From the NCBI RefSeq assembly GCF_008017415.1, contig NZ_VRSV01000001.1, positions 2,046,001-2,110,000 on the forward strand: a stretch of DNA of 64,000 nt, read 5' to 3'. This document shows positions 51,036-59,914 of the stretch, piece by piece (within the stretch, counting starts at the first letter, position 1; the number at the start of each line of letters is the position of its first letter). The translations under genes and the position numbers were made by a program. Origin of the DNA: Microbacterium hatanonis (GTDB lineage: Bacteria > Actinomycetota > Actinomycetes > Actinomycetales > Microbacteriaceae). The notes below the pieces were generated by a model. It did not search any database. It was not told where the DNA came from and saw only the letters and a program-made list of their open reading frames with translations.

Positions 51036-52048
51036 GACTCCTCCCTTCCGACGAAGCGCCGTTGGAGCGCCGCGATGATCAGCACGAAGATGATGAGGAT
51101 CACGCCGATGGCCGCGGCGACGTCGGGGTTCTGCTGCTCGATGCCCTTCTGGTACATGAGGAGCACGGGTGAGGCGGATGCGCCGTTCGGCCCGCCCCCG
51201 CCGGTGAGCAGGTAGGGCTCGGTGAACAGGTTCGCCCCGGTGATGGTCGCCAGGAGCAGCACGAGCACCGTCGCCGGCCGCACCCCCGGAACGGTGACGG
51301 TGAAGAACTGGCGCAGACGTCCGCCGCCGTCGACGGAGACCGATTCGTAGAGCTCCTTCGGAACATTCTGGAGCGCCGCGAGGAACAGCAGGATGTAGAA
51401 CCCCAGGCCCTTCCAGGTGACGAAGATCGCGATCGTCGGCATCGCCAGCGCCGAGTTCACCAGCCACGACGGCGACGGCGCCAGCGGACCGAGCACGGCG
51501 TTGACGAGTCCCTGGTTGGAGAAGAGGAACAGCCACACCGCGACCACGGCGACCGACGCGCTGACGTACGGCACGTAGAAGGCCACGCGGAAGAACGTGC
51601 GTGCGTGCACGACGCGATCCAGCGCCGTGGCGAGGAGCAGCGACAGCACGAGCGTGAGGGGCACGTTGATGAGGAGGAAGATCCCGACGTTGCCGAACGA
51701 CTGCCACACCGCGGGGTCGCTCAGGGCGGTGACGTAGTTCGCGAACCCGACGAACGGCCGATCGACCTGCGCGCCGGGTGCGGCGAAGAAGTAGTCCTGG
51801 AACGACATCCAGATCGCGAAGATCACCGGGTAGGCGAAGACGACCGCGATGAAGATGATGTACGGCGCCGAGAACAGGATCCCCAGGGGCTGCTTGCCGA
51901 GGAGGCGCCCCCGCTTCCTCCTCGCCGGCGACTCCGCGTCGACGGCGCCGGGCGCGCCGGCCCGGCCGCGCCGCCCGGAACCGGTCCCCGAGCCTGTCGA
52001 GGGGTCCGGTTCCGGGCGGCCGGCCCGGCCGGGAACGATGGCGGTCAT
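51032..52048 (-). CDS. Carbohydrate ABC transporter permease (MalF type)
   Basis: A 338-residue permease with six helices after a variable N-terminus, EAA loop ELYESVSVDGGGRLRQFFTVTVPGV. The first 40 residues (Pro/Ser/Gly rich, including PEPDPSTGSGTGSG) are encoded by a 49-base hairpin (51971-52019) whose centre is GAGCCTGTCGA, a widespread palindromic repeat. The gene therefore carries an inserted repeat in frame. It starts one base after the solute-binding protein stop. Confidence 0.92.
   Translation of the reverse strand: MTAIVPGRAGRPEPDPSTGSGTGSGRRGRAGAPGAVDAESPARRKRGRLLGKQPLGILFSAPYIIFIAVVFAYPVIFAIWMSFQDYFFAAPGAQVDRPFVGFANYVTALSDPAVWQSFGNVGIFLLINVPLTLVLSLLLATALDRVVHARTFFRVAFYVPYVSASVAVVAVWLFLFSNQGLVNAVLGPLAPSPSWLVNSALAMPTIAIFVTWKGLGFYILLFLAALQNVPKELYESVSVDGGGRLRQFFTVTVPGVRPATVLVLLLATITGANLFTEPYLLTGGGGPNGASASPVLLMYQKGIEQQNPDVAAAIGVILIIFVLIIAALQRRFVGREES
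51971..52019. repeat. Palindromic repeat embedded in a coding region
   Basis: Arms CCGCCCGGAACCGG (51971-51984) and its complement (52006-52019), an inner CCCC/GGGG stem, and loop GAGCCTGTCGA. It encodes part of the N-terminal tail of the MalF-type permease, a region that tolerates variable sequence. Confidence 0.75.
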
Positions 52049-52049
52049 G

Positions 52050-53333
52050 TCAGTTGCCCGCCACGAGACCGTTGATCTGCTCGGCCGCGTCCGAGAGGAA
52101 GGCGTCGACGCCCTCCTCACCGAAGATGACCGACTTCGAGTACCCGTCGCGGAAGGTCTGCCAGACCTCCACGGAGTTCGACACGTTCGGCACCTCGACG
52201 GTACGCGCGGCCTGGTCGCCGAAGAGCTGGTAGGCGGGGTTCGCGGCGAAGTAGTCGGCATAGGTGTCGGTGAGGTCCTGGCGCAGCGGCATCTGACCGG
52301 TCGCCTCGAGCCATGCGCCGTCCTGCTCCTCACTGGTGGCGAACTTCAGCACGTCCCACGCGGTGCCCTTGTTGTCGCAGGCCGTGAACAGACCGACGTT
52401 CTTGGCGTCGCTGAACGTCCAGGTGTCGGCGGCATCCGTGCCGTTCTCGGTCGGCACGGGCACGGCTCCCCAGTTCACGTCGTCGCCGTAGACCTGAACG
52501 GCCCACGGGCCCACGATCGCCATCGCGGCGTAGGCGTCGGCGAAGGCGTCGCCCTGATACTGCTCGTTGCCCGCCAGCTGCTCGGAGTAGATCGTCGCCC
52601 AGAAGTCGGCGACGGCCTGTCCGCTGTCGTCGTCGAAGGTCGACTGGCCGTCTTCGACGAGCTGCGTGCCGCCGGTCTGCGCCGCATAGAGCGGGTAGAA
52701 GTCGAACCACGACTGGAAGAACTCGCTCGTCGGGGCGGGGTTGATGGCGAACGGCGCGACGCCGGATTCCTTGATGGTGCGGGCCGTCGCGAGGAAGTCG
52801 TCGTAGGTGGACAGCTGCGGGTTCTCGGGGTCGAGCCCGGCCGCGGCGAACAGGTCCTTGTTGTAGAAGATCATCACCGGGTTCGACTTCCACGGCAGCT
52901 GGTAGAAGCCCCCGTCGTCCGAGCGGTACTGCTCGGCGAGCTCTCCGCTGCGTGCCGTGATGTAGTCGTCGCCGTCGGGGAAGTCCGACAGGTTGACGAG
53001 GCCGCCCTGGCGTTCGAACCCGGGGACGGCGGCCGGGGAGGTGTTGAAGATCAGGCACGGCGCGTTCCCCGCGGTGATCGCGGCGCTGATGACCTCTTCG
53101 CTCGACGACCCGGCGGGGATCTCCTGCGCGGTGACCTGCTCGTCGGGGTGGTCGGCGTTCCAGGCGTCGACCATCTGCTCGCCCCAGGAGATCTCGGCGG
53201 CGTTGTTGGAGTACCAGATCGTGATGGGGCCGCGAGCGTCGGTGTCGCCGCCGCCCCCGCCTCCGCCGCTGCAGGCAGTGAGGGCCAGGATTCCGGTCGC
53301 CGCAGCGACCGTGCTGAGGATGCGTCGTTGCAT
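52050..53333 (-). CDS. Carbohydrate ABC transporter substrate-binding lipoprotein
   Basis: A 427-residue extracellular sugar-binding protein (SBP family 1). The signal peptide ends in the lipobox ALTAC, with the lipid-modified Cys at residue 21 followed by a Ser/Gly linker. The mature part has typical motifs IFNTSPAAVPGFERQGGLVNLSDF and MAIVGPWAV. AAGGAG precedes ATG 53333. It follows the LacI gene after one base and feeds the two permeases after it, so it defines the substrate of the system, probably an oligosaccharide cleaved by GH130. Confidence 0.93.
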   Translation of the reverse strand: MQRRILSTVAAATGILALTACSGGGGGGGDTDARGPITIWYSNNAAEISWGEQMVDAWNADHPDEQVTAQEIPAGSSSEEVISAAITAGNAPCLIFNTSPAAVPGFERQGGLVNLSDFPDGDDYITARSGELAEQYRSDDGGFYQLPWKSNPVMIFYNKDLFAAAGLDPENPQLSTYDDFLATARTIKESGVAPFAINPAPTSEFFQSWFDFYPLYAAQTGGTQLVEDGQSTFDDDSGQAVADFWATIYSEQLAGNEQYQGDAFADAYAAMAIVGPWAVQVYGDDVNWGAVPVPTENGTDAADTWTFSDAKNVGLFTACDNKGTAWDVLKFATSEEQDGAWLEATGQMPLRQDLTDTYADYFAANPAYQLFGDQAARTVEVPNVSNSVEVWQTFRDGYSKSVIFGEEGVDAFLSDAAEQINGLVAGN

Positions 53334-53334
53334 G

Positions 53335-54384
53335 TCATTCTCCTTCGTGGGTGGCGACCGCAGCCGCCGGTGGGGTGCTCGTCGATGAGCGGATCGTGAG
53401 GGTCGGATCGGGAAGCGAGAGGTGTCGGGGCGGTTCGCCGTCGATCGCCCCCAGGAGGGTGCGGGCGGCGAACGCCCCCCACCCGCGGGCATCGGTGGTG
53501 ACCGTCGTGAGAGCGGGATGCACGTGGCGGCCGATCTCGGTGTCGTCGAACCCGGTGATCGACAGGTCGCGGGGCACGCTGAGTCCGCGTCGCTGAGCCA
53601 CTCCGAGGCCGGCGACGGCCATGGGGTCGTTGGAGTAGACGATCGCGGTCGGGGCCGTCGCAGCATCCAGCAGCTCCTGCGTCGCGCGGGCGCCCTCCGC
53701 CGCGCTGAAGTCGGTCACGACGACCCTCCCGCGCAGTCCGGCGCGCGCGGTGGCGTCGTCGAAGGCTGCGCGACGACGGGTTCCGTGCAGCATCGTCTCG
53801 GGTCCGGCGACGTGCGCGATCTCGCGGTGCCCGAGAGCGACGAGGTGCTCGACGGCGAGGCGGATGCCCGCGCCGTCGTCGACGGATACCGAGGAGAAGG
53901 GGCTCGGTGCGTCGGGGAAGCCCAGGGTGACCGCGACGAGTCCGAGGCTGTGGACGAGCTCGACGCGCGGGTCGTCCGCGCGGAGGTCGGTGAGGATGAC
54001 TCCGTCGACGCGACGGTCGAGCGCGAGCCCGCGGTAGGTCTCGGCCTCCTGCCGGCCGGGGGTGGCGACCGCCATCACGAGCACCTGTCCGGAGACCGAG
54101 AAGACGTCTTCGAGCCCCGCGATGAGCGAGGGGAAGAACGGATCGGCCGCGATGACGTCGGGGCTGCGGCCGATGACCAGCCCGCACGCGAAGGCGCGGC
54201 CCACGCTCAGGGAACGGGCGCGGATGCTGGGGGTCCACCCCATCTCGGAGGCGACGGCGAGGATGCGCTCGCGCGTGTCCGGAGAGACGCCGGGCCGGTC
54301 GTTGAGGGCGAACGAGACGAGCCCCTTGCTGACGCCGGCCCGCTTGGCGACGTCGGCGATGGTCGGGCGGTCCGCCTGGCTCAT
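53335..54384 (-). CDS. LacI-family transcriptional regulator
   Basis: A 349-residue repressor: N-terminal helix-turn-helix (IADVAKRAGVSKGLVSFALNDRPGVSPDTRERIL, about residues 10-45) and a C-terminal periplasmic-binding-protein-like effector domain ending in ITGFDDTEIGRHVHPALTTV. ATG 54384 with GAGGGAG upstream is chosen over GTG 54393. It is the first gene of the sugar operon, with a palindromic operator in its own promoter, so it most likely represses the operon until the sugar arrives. Confidence 0.93.
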   Translation of the reverse strand: MSQADRPTIADVAKRAGVSKGLVSFALNDRPGVSPDTRERILAVASEMGWTPSIRARSLSVGRAFACGLVIGRSPDVIAADPFFPSLIAGLEDVFSVSGQVLVMAVATPGRQEAETYRGLALDRRVDGVILTDLRADDPRVELVHSLGLVAVTLGFPDAPSPFSSVSVDDGAGIRLAVEHLVALGHREIAHVAGPETMLHGTRRRAAFDDATARAGLRGRVVVTDFSAAEGARATQELLDAATAPTAIVYSNDPMAVAGLGVAQRRGLSVPRDLSITGFDDTEIGRHVHPALTTVTTDARGWGAFAARTLLGAIDGEPPRHLSLPDPTLTIRSSTSTPPAAAVATHEGE

Positions 54385-54443
54385 ACGCTGCACTCCCTCG
54401 TGTGGCGCGACGCCGAAACGTCTCGTTCGTCGTCGAATGCTCC

Positions 54444-54473
54444 TATCTAAACCGGTTCAGGTCATTTTCGTAA
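54444..54473 (-). promoter_or_regulatory. LacI operon promoter with LacI-type operator
   Basis: On the minus strand, TTACGA (54473-54468) and TAGATA (54449-54444) are 18 bases apart. The spacer contains TGAACCGGTTTA (54459-54448), a 10-of-12 palindrome with the central CpG typical of LacI operators. Repression by occlusion of the promoter is expected. Confidence 0.7.
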
Positions 54474-54526
54474 CCCCCCTGTCGAACGCGTCGCGCAAGC
54501 CCCGCCCTCCCCCGCTCCTGCGGCGG

Positions 54527-54538
54527 TAGCGTGTCGCC
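54527..54538 (+). promoter_or_regulatory. Leaderless promoter of the flavoprotein reductase gene
   Basis: TAGCGT (54527-54532), six bases, then ATG 54539. Confidence 0.55.
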
Positions 54539-55960
54539 ATGAGCGCGCGCGAATACGACGTCATCGTCATCGGAGCTGGTCCTGTCGGAGAGAACGTCGC
54601 CGATCGGGCCGTGCAGAGGGGCCTCTCGGCCGTCATCGTCGAGTCCGAGCTCGTGGGCGGCGAGTGCTCCTACTGGGCGTGCATGCCGTCGAAGGCCCTG
54701 CTGCGCAGCGGCGCGGCTCTGCGAGCGGCGCAGGCCGTCGACGGCGCGAAGCAGGCCGTCACGGGCGACCTCGATGTCGCCGCCGTCCTGCGCCGACGCG
54801 ACTCGATGACCCATGACTGGAACGACTCGAGCCAGGTCGAATGGCTGCAGGGTGCGGGCATCGATCTGGTTCGCGGGTACGGAGCTCTGACCGGCGAGAA
54901 GACCGTGCGGGTCACCGCCGACGACGGCTCCACGACAGACCTCGTCGCCCGGCACGCTGTCGCCGTGTGCACCGGATCCGCCGCCCTCCTCCCCGATATC
55001 CCGGGGCTCGCCGACGTCGCGCCGTGGACCAGCCGGGAGGCCACGAGCGCCCAGAAGATCCCCGCGTCGCTGGCGATCCTCGGCGGTGGCGTGGTCGGCG
55101 CCGAGATGGCGACCGCTTATGCGAGCCTGGGCAGTGCGGTCACTCTCGTGGCGCGCTCAGGGCTGCTCGCGAACAACGAACCGTTCGCCGGAGAGCTCGT
55201 CGCCGCATCCCTCACCGACCTCGGTGTCACGGTGAAGACGGGACTGGACGCCGTCTCCGCCCGTCGCACCGACGCGGGCCTCGTCGCCGTCGAGCTGTCG
55301 AACGGCACCACCGTCGAAGCCGAAGAGGTGCTGGTCGCGACCGGGCGGGTCCCCCGCACCGGTGGACTCGGTCTCGAGACGGTCGGACTCGAGCCCGACT
55401 CCTGGCTCGAGGTCGACGACACGCTGCTCGTGCGCGGGACGGATTGGCTCTACGCGGTGGGCGACGTGAACCACCGGGCGCTCCTCACCCACCAGGGCAA
55501 GTACCAGGCACGCGCCGCCGGCGACGTCATCGCCGCGCGCGCCCAAGGCACGCCGGTCGACGACGCCCCCTGGGGCACCCACGTCGCAACGGCTGATCAC
55601 GACGCCGTACCGCAGGTGACCTTCACCGACCCCGAGGTCGCCTCGGTCGGATTCACCGCGGCCTCCGCCGAGAAGGCGGGCCGCCGCATCCGCGTTCTCG
55701 ACTACGACCTGTCGTGGATCGCCGGGGCCAGCGAGCAGTCGGACTCGTACAAGGGGCAGGCTCGCGCGATCGTCGACGAGGACCGCGGCACGATCATCGG
55801 TGCGACCTTCGTCGGCCCCGACGTCGCCGAGCTCGTGCACTCGGCGACCATCGCGATCGTCGGCGAGGTGCCGCTCACGCGCCTCTGGCACGCCGTGCCG
55901 TCGTACCCGACCGTCAGCGAGGTCTGGCTGCGCCTGCTCGAGACCTACGGCCGCCCCTGA
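54539..55960 (+). CDS. Class I pyridine nucleotide-disulfide oxidoreductase-like flavoprotein
   Basis: A 473-residue FAD/NAD(P) enzyme related to dihydrolipoyl dehydrogenase and mercuric reductase. The FAD motif is VIGAGPVGENVADRA near the N-terminus; the redox-active pair is CSYWAC in GGECSYWACMPSK. The C-terminal His-Glu dyad of lipoamide dehydrogenase (HPTxxE) is replaced: the segment reads HAVPSYPTVSEVW, so the usual His is Tyr. That argues against true lipoamide dehydrogenase. It has a leaderless promoter and is monocistronic, with a nested palindrome after it. Confidence 0.82.
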   Translation: MSAREYDVIVIGAGPVGENVADRAVQRGLSAVIVESELVGGECSYWACMPSKALLRSGAALRAAQAVDGAKQAVTGDLDVAAVLRRRDSMTHDWNDSSQVEWLQGAGIDLVRGYGALTGEKTVRVTADDGSTTDLVARHAVAVCTGSAALLPDIPGLADVAPWTSREATSAQKIPASLAILGGGVVGAEMATAYASLGSAVTLVARSGLLANNEPFAGELVAASLTDLGVTVKTGLDAVSARRTDAGLVAVELSNGTTVEAEEVLVATGRVPRTGGLGLETVGLEPDSWLEVDDTLLVRGTDWLYAVGDVNHRALLTHQGKYQARAAGDVIAARAQGTPVDDAPWGTHVATADHDAVPQVTFTDPEVASVGFTAASAEKAGRRIRVLDYDLSWIAGASEQSDSYKGQARAIVDEDRGTIIGATFVGPDVAELVHSATIAIVGEVPLTRLWHAVPSYPTVSEVWLRLLETYGRP

Positions 55961-55983
55961 CACCCGCTCTCCGCCCCCCGAAC

Positions 55984-56060
55984 GACCGCGAGACTTCATC
56001 CCGGCTACGAGACGTCGACCGACGGTTGACGTCTCGTGCCCAGGATGAAGTCTCGCGGTC
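55984..56060. repeat. Nested palindrome at the junction with purH
   Basis: Perfect 18-bp outer arms GACCGCGAGACTTCATCC (55984-56001) and its complement (56043-56060) enclose perfect 10-bp inner arms ACGAGACGTC (56007-56016) and GACGTCTCGT (56028-56037). It lies between the ends of converging genes. The arm sequence is unlike the other copies, but the nested layout is the same. Confidence 0.8.
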
Positions 56061-56081
56061 TGCGCGAGGCGCGGCCGCGCG

Positions 56082-57689
56082 TCAGTGGAAGAAGTGGCGC
56101 TCGCCCGTGAAGAACATCGTCACGCCGGCGGCGCGGGCCGCGTCGATGACCTCCTCGTCGCGCACCGAACCCCCCGGCTGCACGATCGCCGACACCCCGG
56201 CGTCGAGCAGCACCTGGGGGCCGTCGGCGAAGGGGAAGAAGGCGTCGGATGCTGCGACCGAGCCCGCGGCGCGGTCACCGGCGCGCTCGACGGCCAGACG
56301 GCACGAGTCGACGCGGTTGACCTGACCCATGCCGATCCCGACCGTGGCCGATCCCTTGGCGAGCACGATGGCGTTGGACTTCACCGCGCGGCACGACTTC
56401 CACGCGAAGATCAGGTTCTGCATCTCGGCCTCGCCGGGCTGCTCACCCGACACGAGCTGCCAGTCCTTCGCGACCGACTCGATGTCGTCGGGGAAGCGGT
56501 CGGCGTCCTGCAGCAGGAGTCCGCCCGAGACCAGGCGCACGTCGAGGCGCTCCTGCTCCCAGTCGGTCGGCAGGCACAGCACGCGCAGGTTCTGCTTGAG
56601 CTTGAAGACCTCGAGAGCCTCGGGCTCGAAGTCGGGCGCGATGATCACCTCGGTGAAGATGTCGCGCAGGTTCTCGGCCATCTTCAGCGTCACGGTGCGG
56701 TTCGCCGCGATGACGCCGCCGAAGGCCGACACGGGGTCGCATTCGTGGGCACGCAGGTGGGCGCTGGCGATCTCGTCGAGCGCGTTGGGCGCGGCCACGG
56801 CGATGCCGCAGGGGTTCGCGTGCTTGATGATCGCGACGGCGGGCTTGACCATGTCGAACGCGGCGCGCAGCGCTGCATCCGCGTCGACGTAGTTGTTGTA
56901 CGACATGCTCTTGCCCTGCAGCTGTCGCGCCTGGGCGATGCCGTGACCGCCGGCTCGGGAGTAGATCGCCGCACGCTGGTGCGAGTTCTCCCCGTAGCGG
57001 AGGGTCTCGAGACGCTCGGCCGCGATCGTCAGGTGCGCCGGCAGCTCGTCGGCGGAGGAGAGCGTGTCGTCGGCGAACCACGTCGAGACGGCGGTGTCGT
57101 ACGCGGCCGTGTGCGCGAAGGCGCGCGCGGCCAGCTCCCGACGCTGCGCGAGGGTCGTGCCGCCGGCGCCGAGCGCATCGATGATCGTGGGGTACGACTC
57201 GGGCGAGACGACGATGGCGACGTTGGCGTGGTTCTTCGCCGCCGCGCGCACCATCGCCGGACCCCCGATGTCGATCTGCTCGACGACGTCGTCGCCCTCG
57301 GCTCCCGAGGCGACCGTCTCGACGAACGGGTAGAGGTTCACCACGACGAGCTCGAACGGCGAGATGCCCAGCTCGTCGAGCTGGCGCTCATGGCTCTCCA
57401 GGCGGAGATCGGCGAGCAGCCCCGCGTGGACGCCCGGGTGCAGTGTCTTCACGCGACCGTCGAGCGACTCGGGGAAGCCGGTCACCGCCGATACGTCGGT
57501 GACGGCGTGGCCGGCCTCGCGGATGGTCGCCGCGGTCGAGCCCGTCGAGACGATCTCGACGCCGGCGGCGGCGAGGGCCTCCGCGAGGCGCAGCAGGTCG
57601 GTCTTATCGCTGACCGAGACGAGCGCGCGGCGGACTGCCACGACGTCGCGGTCGCGGTAGAGGGAGGGGTCGTGCCGAGGTCCGGCCAT
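56082..57689 (-). CDS. purH: AICAR formyltransferase/IMP cyclohydrolase
   Basis: Bifunctional enzyme of the last two purine steps, consuming AICAR (ZMP) and 10-formyl-THF to make IMP. The 535 residues have the cyclohydrolase N-terminus ([29 protein letters not shown]) and the transformylase domain with [18 protein letters not shown] and [12 protein letters not shown] 57689 is chosen; AGGAG overlaps the purN stop. ZMP is the ligand of the glyA riboswitch in this window, which ties the two loci functionally. Confidence 0.96.
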   Translation of the reverse strand: MAGPRHDPSLYRDRDVVAVRRALVSVSDKTDLLRLAEALAAAGVEIVSTGSTAATIREAGHAVTDVSAVTGFPESLDGRVKTLHPGVHAGLLADLRLESHERQLDELGISPFELVVVNLYPFVETVASGAEGDDVVEQIDIGGPAMVRAAAKNHANVAIVVSPESYPTIIDALGAGGTTLAQRRELAARAFAHTAAYDTAVSTWFADDTLSSADELPAHLTIAAERLETLRYGENSHQRAAIYSRAGGHGIAQARQLQGKSMSYNNYVDADAALRAAFDMVKPAVAIIKHANPCGIAVAAPNALDEIASAHLRAHECDPVSAFGGVIAANRTVTLKMAENLRDIFTEVIIAPDFEPEALEVFKLKQNLRVLCLPTDWEQERLDVRLVSGGLLLQDADRFPDDIESVAKDWQLVSGEQPGEAEMQNLIFAWKSCRAVKSNAIVLAKGSATVGIGMGQVNRVDSCRLAVERAGDRAAGSVAASDAFFPFADGPQVLLDAGVSAIVQPGGSVRDEEVIDAARAAGVTMFFTGERHFFH

Positions 57690-57697
57690 GGGGACTC

Positions 57698-58336
57698 CTA
57701 GGGTGTGTCGAGGGCGGATGCTTCGTCTCGCCGAGCAGCGATCGGCGACGGGACGGTCGAGGAGAGGTCGAGATCGCCGGTCGCGATGCGGCGGACGACG
57801 TCGATGAGGAGCCGGCGCTCGACGGGCTTGATGCGGTCGTGGAGACGATGCTCGTCGTCTCCGGCCAGCACGGCGACGCGCTCCTGGGCGAGGATCGGTC
57901 CGGTGTCGACGCCGCTGTCCACGATGTGCACGGTCGCACCGGTCTCCGTGGCGCCGGCGGCGAGGGCGTCGCGCACGCCGTGCGCGCCGGGGAACTCGGG
58001 CAGGTAGGCCGGGTGGGTGTTGATGAGCCGCGGCGACCAGGCGTCGACGACCGCCGGCGGCAGCACGCGCATCAGGCCGCTGAGCACGACGAGGTCGGGG
58101 TTCCAGACGGCGAGCTGTTCGGTGAGCTCGCTCCCCCATTCGGCGCGCGAGTCGAACTGCTCGTACGCGACGAGGAACGTGGGGATGCCGAAGGCCTCGG
58201 CGTGCGCGAATCCCTCGGCCTCGCGGTCGGCCCCGACGACGATGACCCGCGCCGGGAAATCAGCGGATGCGGCGGCCTCGAGCAGGGCCCGGAGGTTCGA
58301 CCCGGTGCCCGAGATGAGGACCGCGACCGTGAACAC
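57698..58336 (-). CDS. purN: Phosphoribosylglycinamide formyltransferase
   Basis: Transfers a formyl group from 10-formyl-THF to GAR in purine synthesis. The 212 residues show [16 protein letters not shown] near the N-terminus, the catalytic [18 protein letters not shown] with His and the nearby Asp in [17 protein letters not shown] 58336 lies six bases after TAGACT, so it is probably leaderless. purH follows after eight bases and is translated with it. Confidence 0.95.
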   Translation of the reverse strand: MFTVAVLISGTGSNLRALLEAAASADFPARVIVVGADREAEGFAHAEAFGIPTFLVAYEQFDSRAEWGSELTEQLAVWNPDLVVLSGLMRVLPPAVVDAWSPRLINTHPAYLPEFPGAHGVRDALAAGATETGATVHIVDSGVDTGPILAQERVAVLAGDDEHRLHDRIKPVERRLLIDVVRRIATGDLDLSSTVPSPIAARRDEASALDTP

Positions 58337-58348
58337 CCGGTCAGTCTA
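58337..58348 (-). promoter_or_regulatory. Leaderless promoter of purN
   Basis: On the minus strand TAGACT (58348-58343) and six bases precede GTG 58336. The box overlaps the DUF6350 stop codon, so purNH can be transcribed separately from it. Confidence 0.55.
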
Positions 58349-59858
58349 CCGACGGGCGCCGCGGCCGCTCGTCGCCGTCCGACGCGCCCCCGCGCTCGAA
58401 GCCGGGGATCGGCTCGGTGGCGTCGGAGTCGACGGACACGGGACGGGGGTCTGCGCGGTCGCCCACGATCGTCGGCTCCGCCGATTCGGTCGGCGGTGCC
58501 TGCCACGTGTCGGTCGTCGGGACGGGACGCTCGGGGTGGGAGAACGGTCGCTCTGCTGCCAGACGGCGCCAGGTGTCGAGACCGGGGTCGGGCAGCGCAG
58601 GACGAGCGGGCACGACGGATGCGGCGACCTCGCGGCGCTCGTCGTCGCTCGCACGCCGCGGCAGGAGCAGAAGGATCGCGGCGCCCACGAGCACCTCGAC
58701 TCCGACGGTGAACGCGAGAGCACCGGCGTCGGGTCCGATCCGCGCGAGTCGCCCGGGCCCGATCGATCCCGACCCGAGGACGGCCAGGAGCGCGGCGAGG
58801 GCACCCGTGACGACCGCCACCGAGACCGCGAGCACGAGGCGGAACAGCAGACCGCCGTCGTGGTCGCGCGCCGCGTGGGGCATCGCGGCGAGGCGGGAGC
58901 GCAGCATCCATCCGGTCAGCACCCCGACGGACACCGGGAGCAGGGCGAGGAGCAGCAGCCACGTCGTCGACGACTCGGGGACGACCCCGAGCACCGGGAT
59001 GCCGGGCAGCACCCCCAGCTGAGTGCCCGCGGGCGAGACGGCGGTGCCTTCGCCGAGCGCGAAGCCGGGGCCCGCGACGAACGAGAGCGCCCACACGATC
59101 AGCGTCGGCAGGTACGCGAGTTGCGCGAGGGCGAGCACGATCACTCCGGCGGCGTCGACGTGCGCGGCCTCGAACAGGGCGACGATCTCGCCGCCGCGCA
59201 GCAGTACGGCGGCGCCCGCGATCGCCGCCGCGACGCCGATCAGCCCCGTGACGGAGATGGCGGTGCCTCGCACGAGGAGACCCGGCAGCGCTCCCCAGGT
59301 GCCGTGCTCGATCCGAGACCGCAGCCGTGCGATCGATCCGTGCTCGTCGAGGCGCCACGACTCGACGAATGCGCCGAGCACGGCCGGGAGCCCGAAGACG
59401 AGGGCCGGGAAGAGCACCGCCTGCCACAGTTCGACGGTGGCGAGAGCGTTGGCGGTCGTCAGCGCGACGACGGCGGCGATGGCCGTGAAGACCACGACCC
59501 CCGTCACCGCCCCGGTCGCGGGGGCACCGGCCTGAGCCGCGCGGCGACCGGATCGGGCGGCGAACAGCGCCGTGAAGACGGCGAGGGCGAGCGGCGCGAG
59601 CGAGAGGGTGAACGACGCCGCCGTCGGGTCGATACCGGCGATGTTCAGGTACTCCGCCGGCAGAGTGAGATCGAGCGGCACGAGGTGCCCGAGCTGCCAG
59701 ATCGCCCCGCTCGCGGGCCAGAGCGTCGCCCAATCGGCGCCGGAACCGAAACCGACGACCCACAGGAGGGTCAGCGGTGCGAGCACGACGGCGACGCCGC
59801 CCGCTGCCGCGATGACGGCGTCGAGGGCGGCGAGGAGAACGACGAGGAGGCGATGCAT
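58341..59858 (-). CDS. DUF6350 membrane protein
   Basis: A 505-residue integral membrane protein with about ten to twelve helices between residues 1 and 400, and a hydrophilic Pro/Arg/Asp-rich C-terminal tail of about 100 residues. It fits DUF6350, known mainly as the gene between sucD and purN in actinobacteria; function is unknown. Here it still precedes purN but is separated from sucD by three inserted genes. A -10-like TAGGGT lies nine bases before ATG 59858. Confidence 0.75.
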   Translation of the reverse strand: MHRLLVVLLAALDAVIAAAGGVAVVLAPLTLLWVVGFGSGADWATLWPASGAIWQLGHLVPLDLTLPAEYLNIAGIDPTAASFTLSLAPLALAVFTALFAARSGRRAAQAGAPATGAVTGVVVFTAIAAVVALTTANALATVELWQAVLFPALVFGLPAVLGAFVESWRLDEHGSIARLRSRIEHGTWGALPGLLVRGTAISVTGLIGVAAAIAGAAVLLRGGEIVALFEAAHVDAAGVIVLALAQLAYLPTLIVWALSFVAGPGFALGEGTAVSPAGTQLGVLPGIPVLGVVPESSTTWLLLLALLPVSVGVLTGWMLRSRLAAMPHAARDHDGGLLFRLVLAVSVAVVTGALAALLAVLGSGSIGPGRLARIGPDAGALAFTVGVEVLVGAAILLLLPRRASDDERREVAASVVPARPALPDPGLDTWRRLAAERPFSHPERPVPTTDTWQAPPTESAEPTIVGDRADPRPVSVDSDATEPIPGFERGGASDGDERPRRPSVD

Positions 59859-59914
59859 GCGCGAACGACCCTACCCGCGGGTGCGGCGCGTCCCGCGACG
59901 GGACACGCGCAGGC

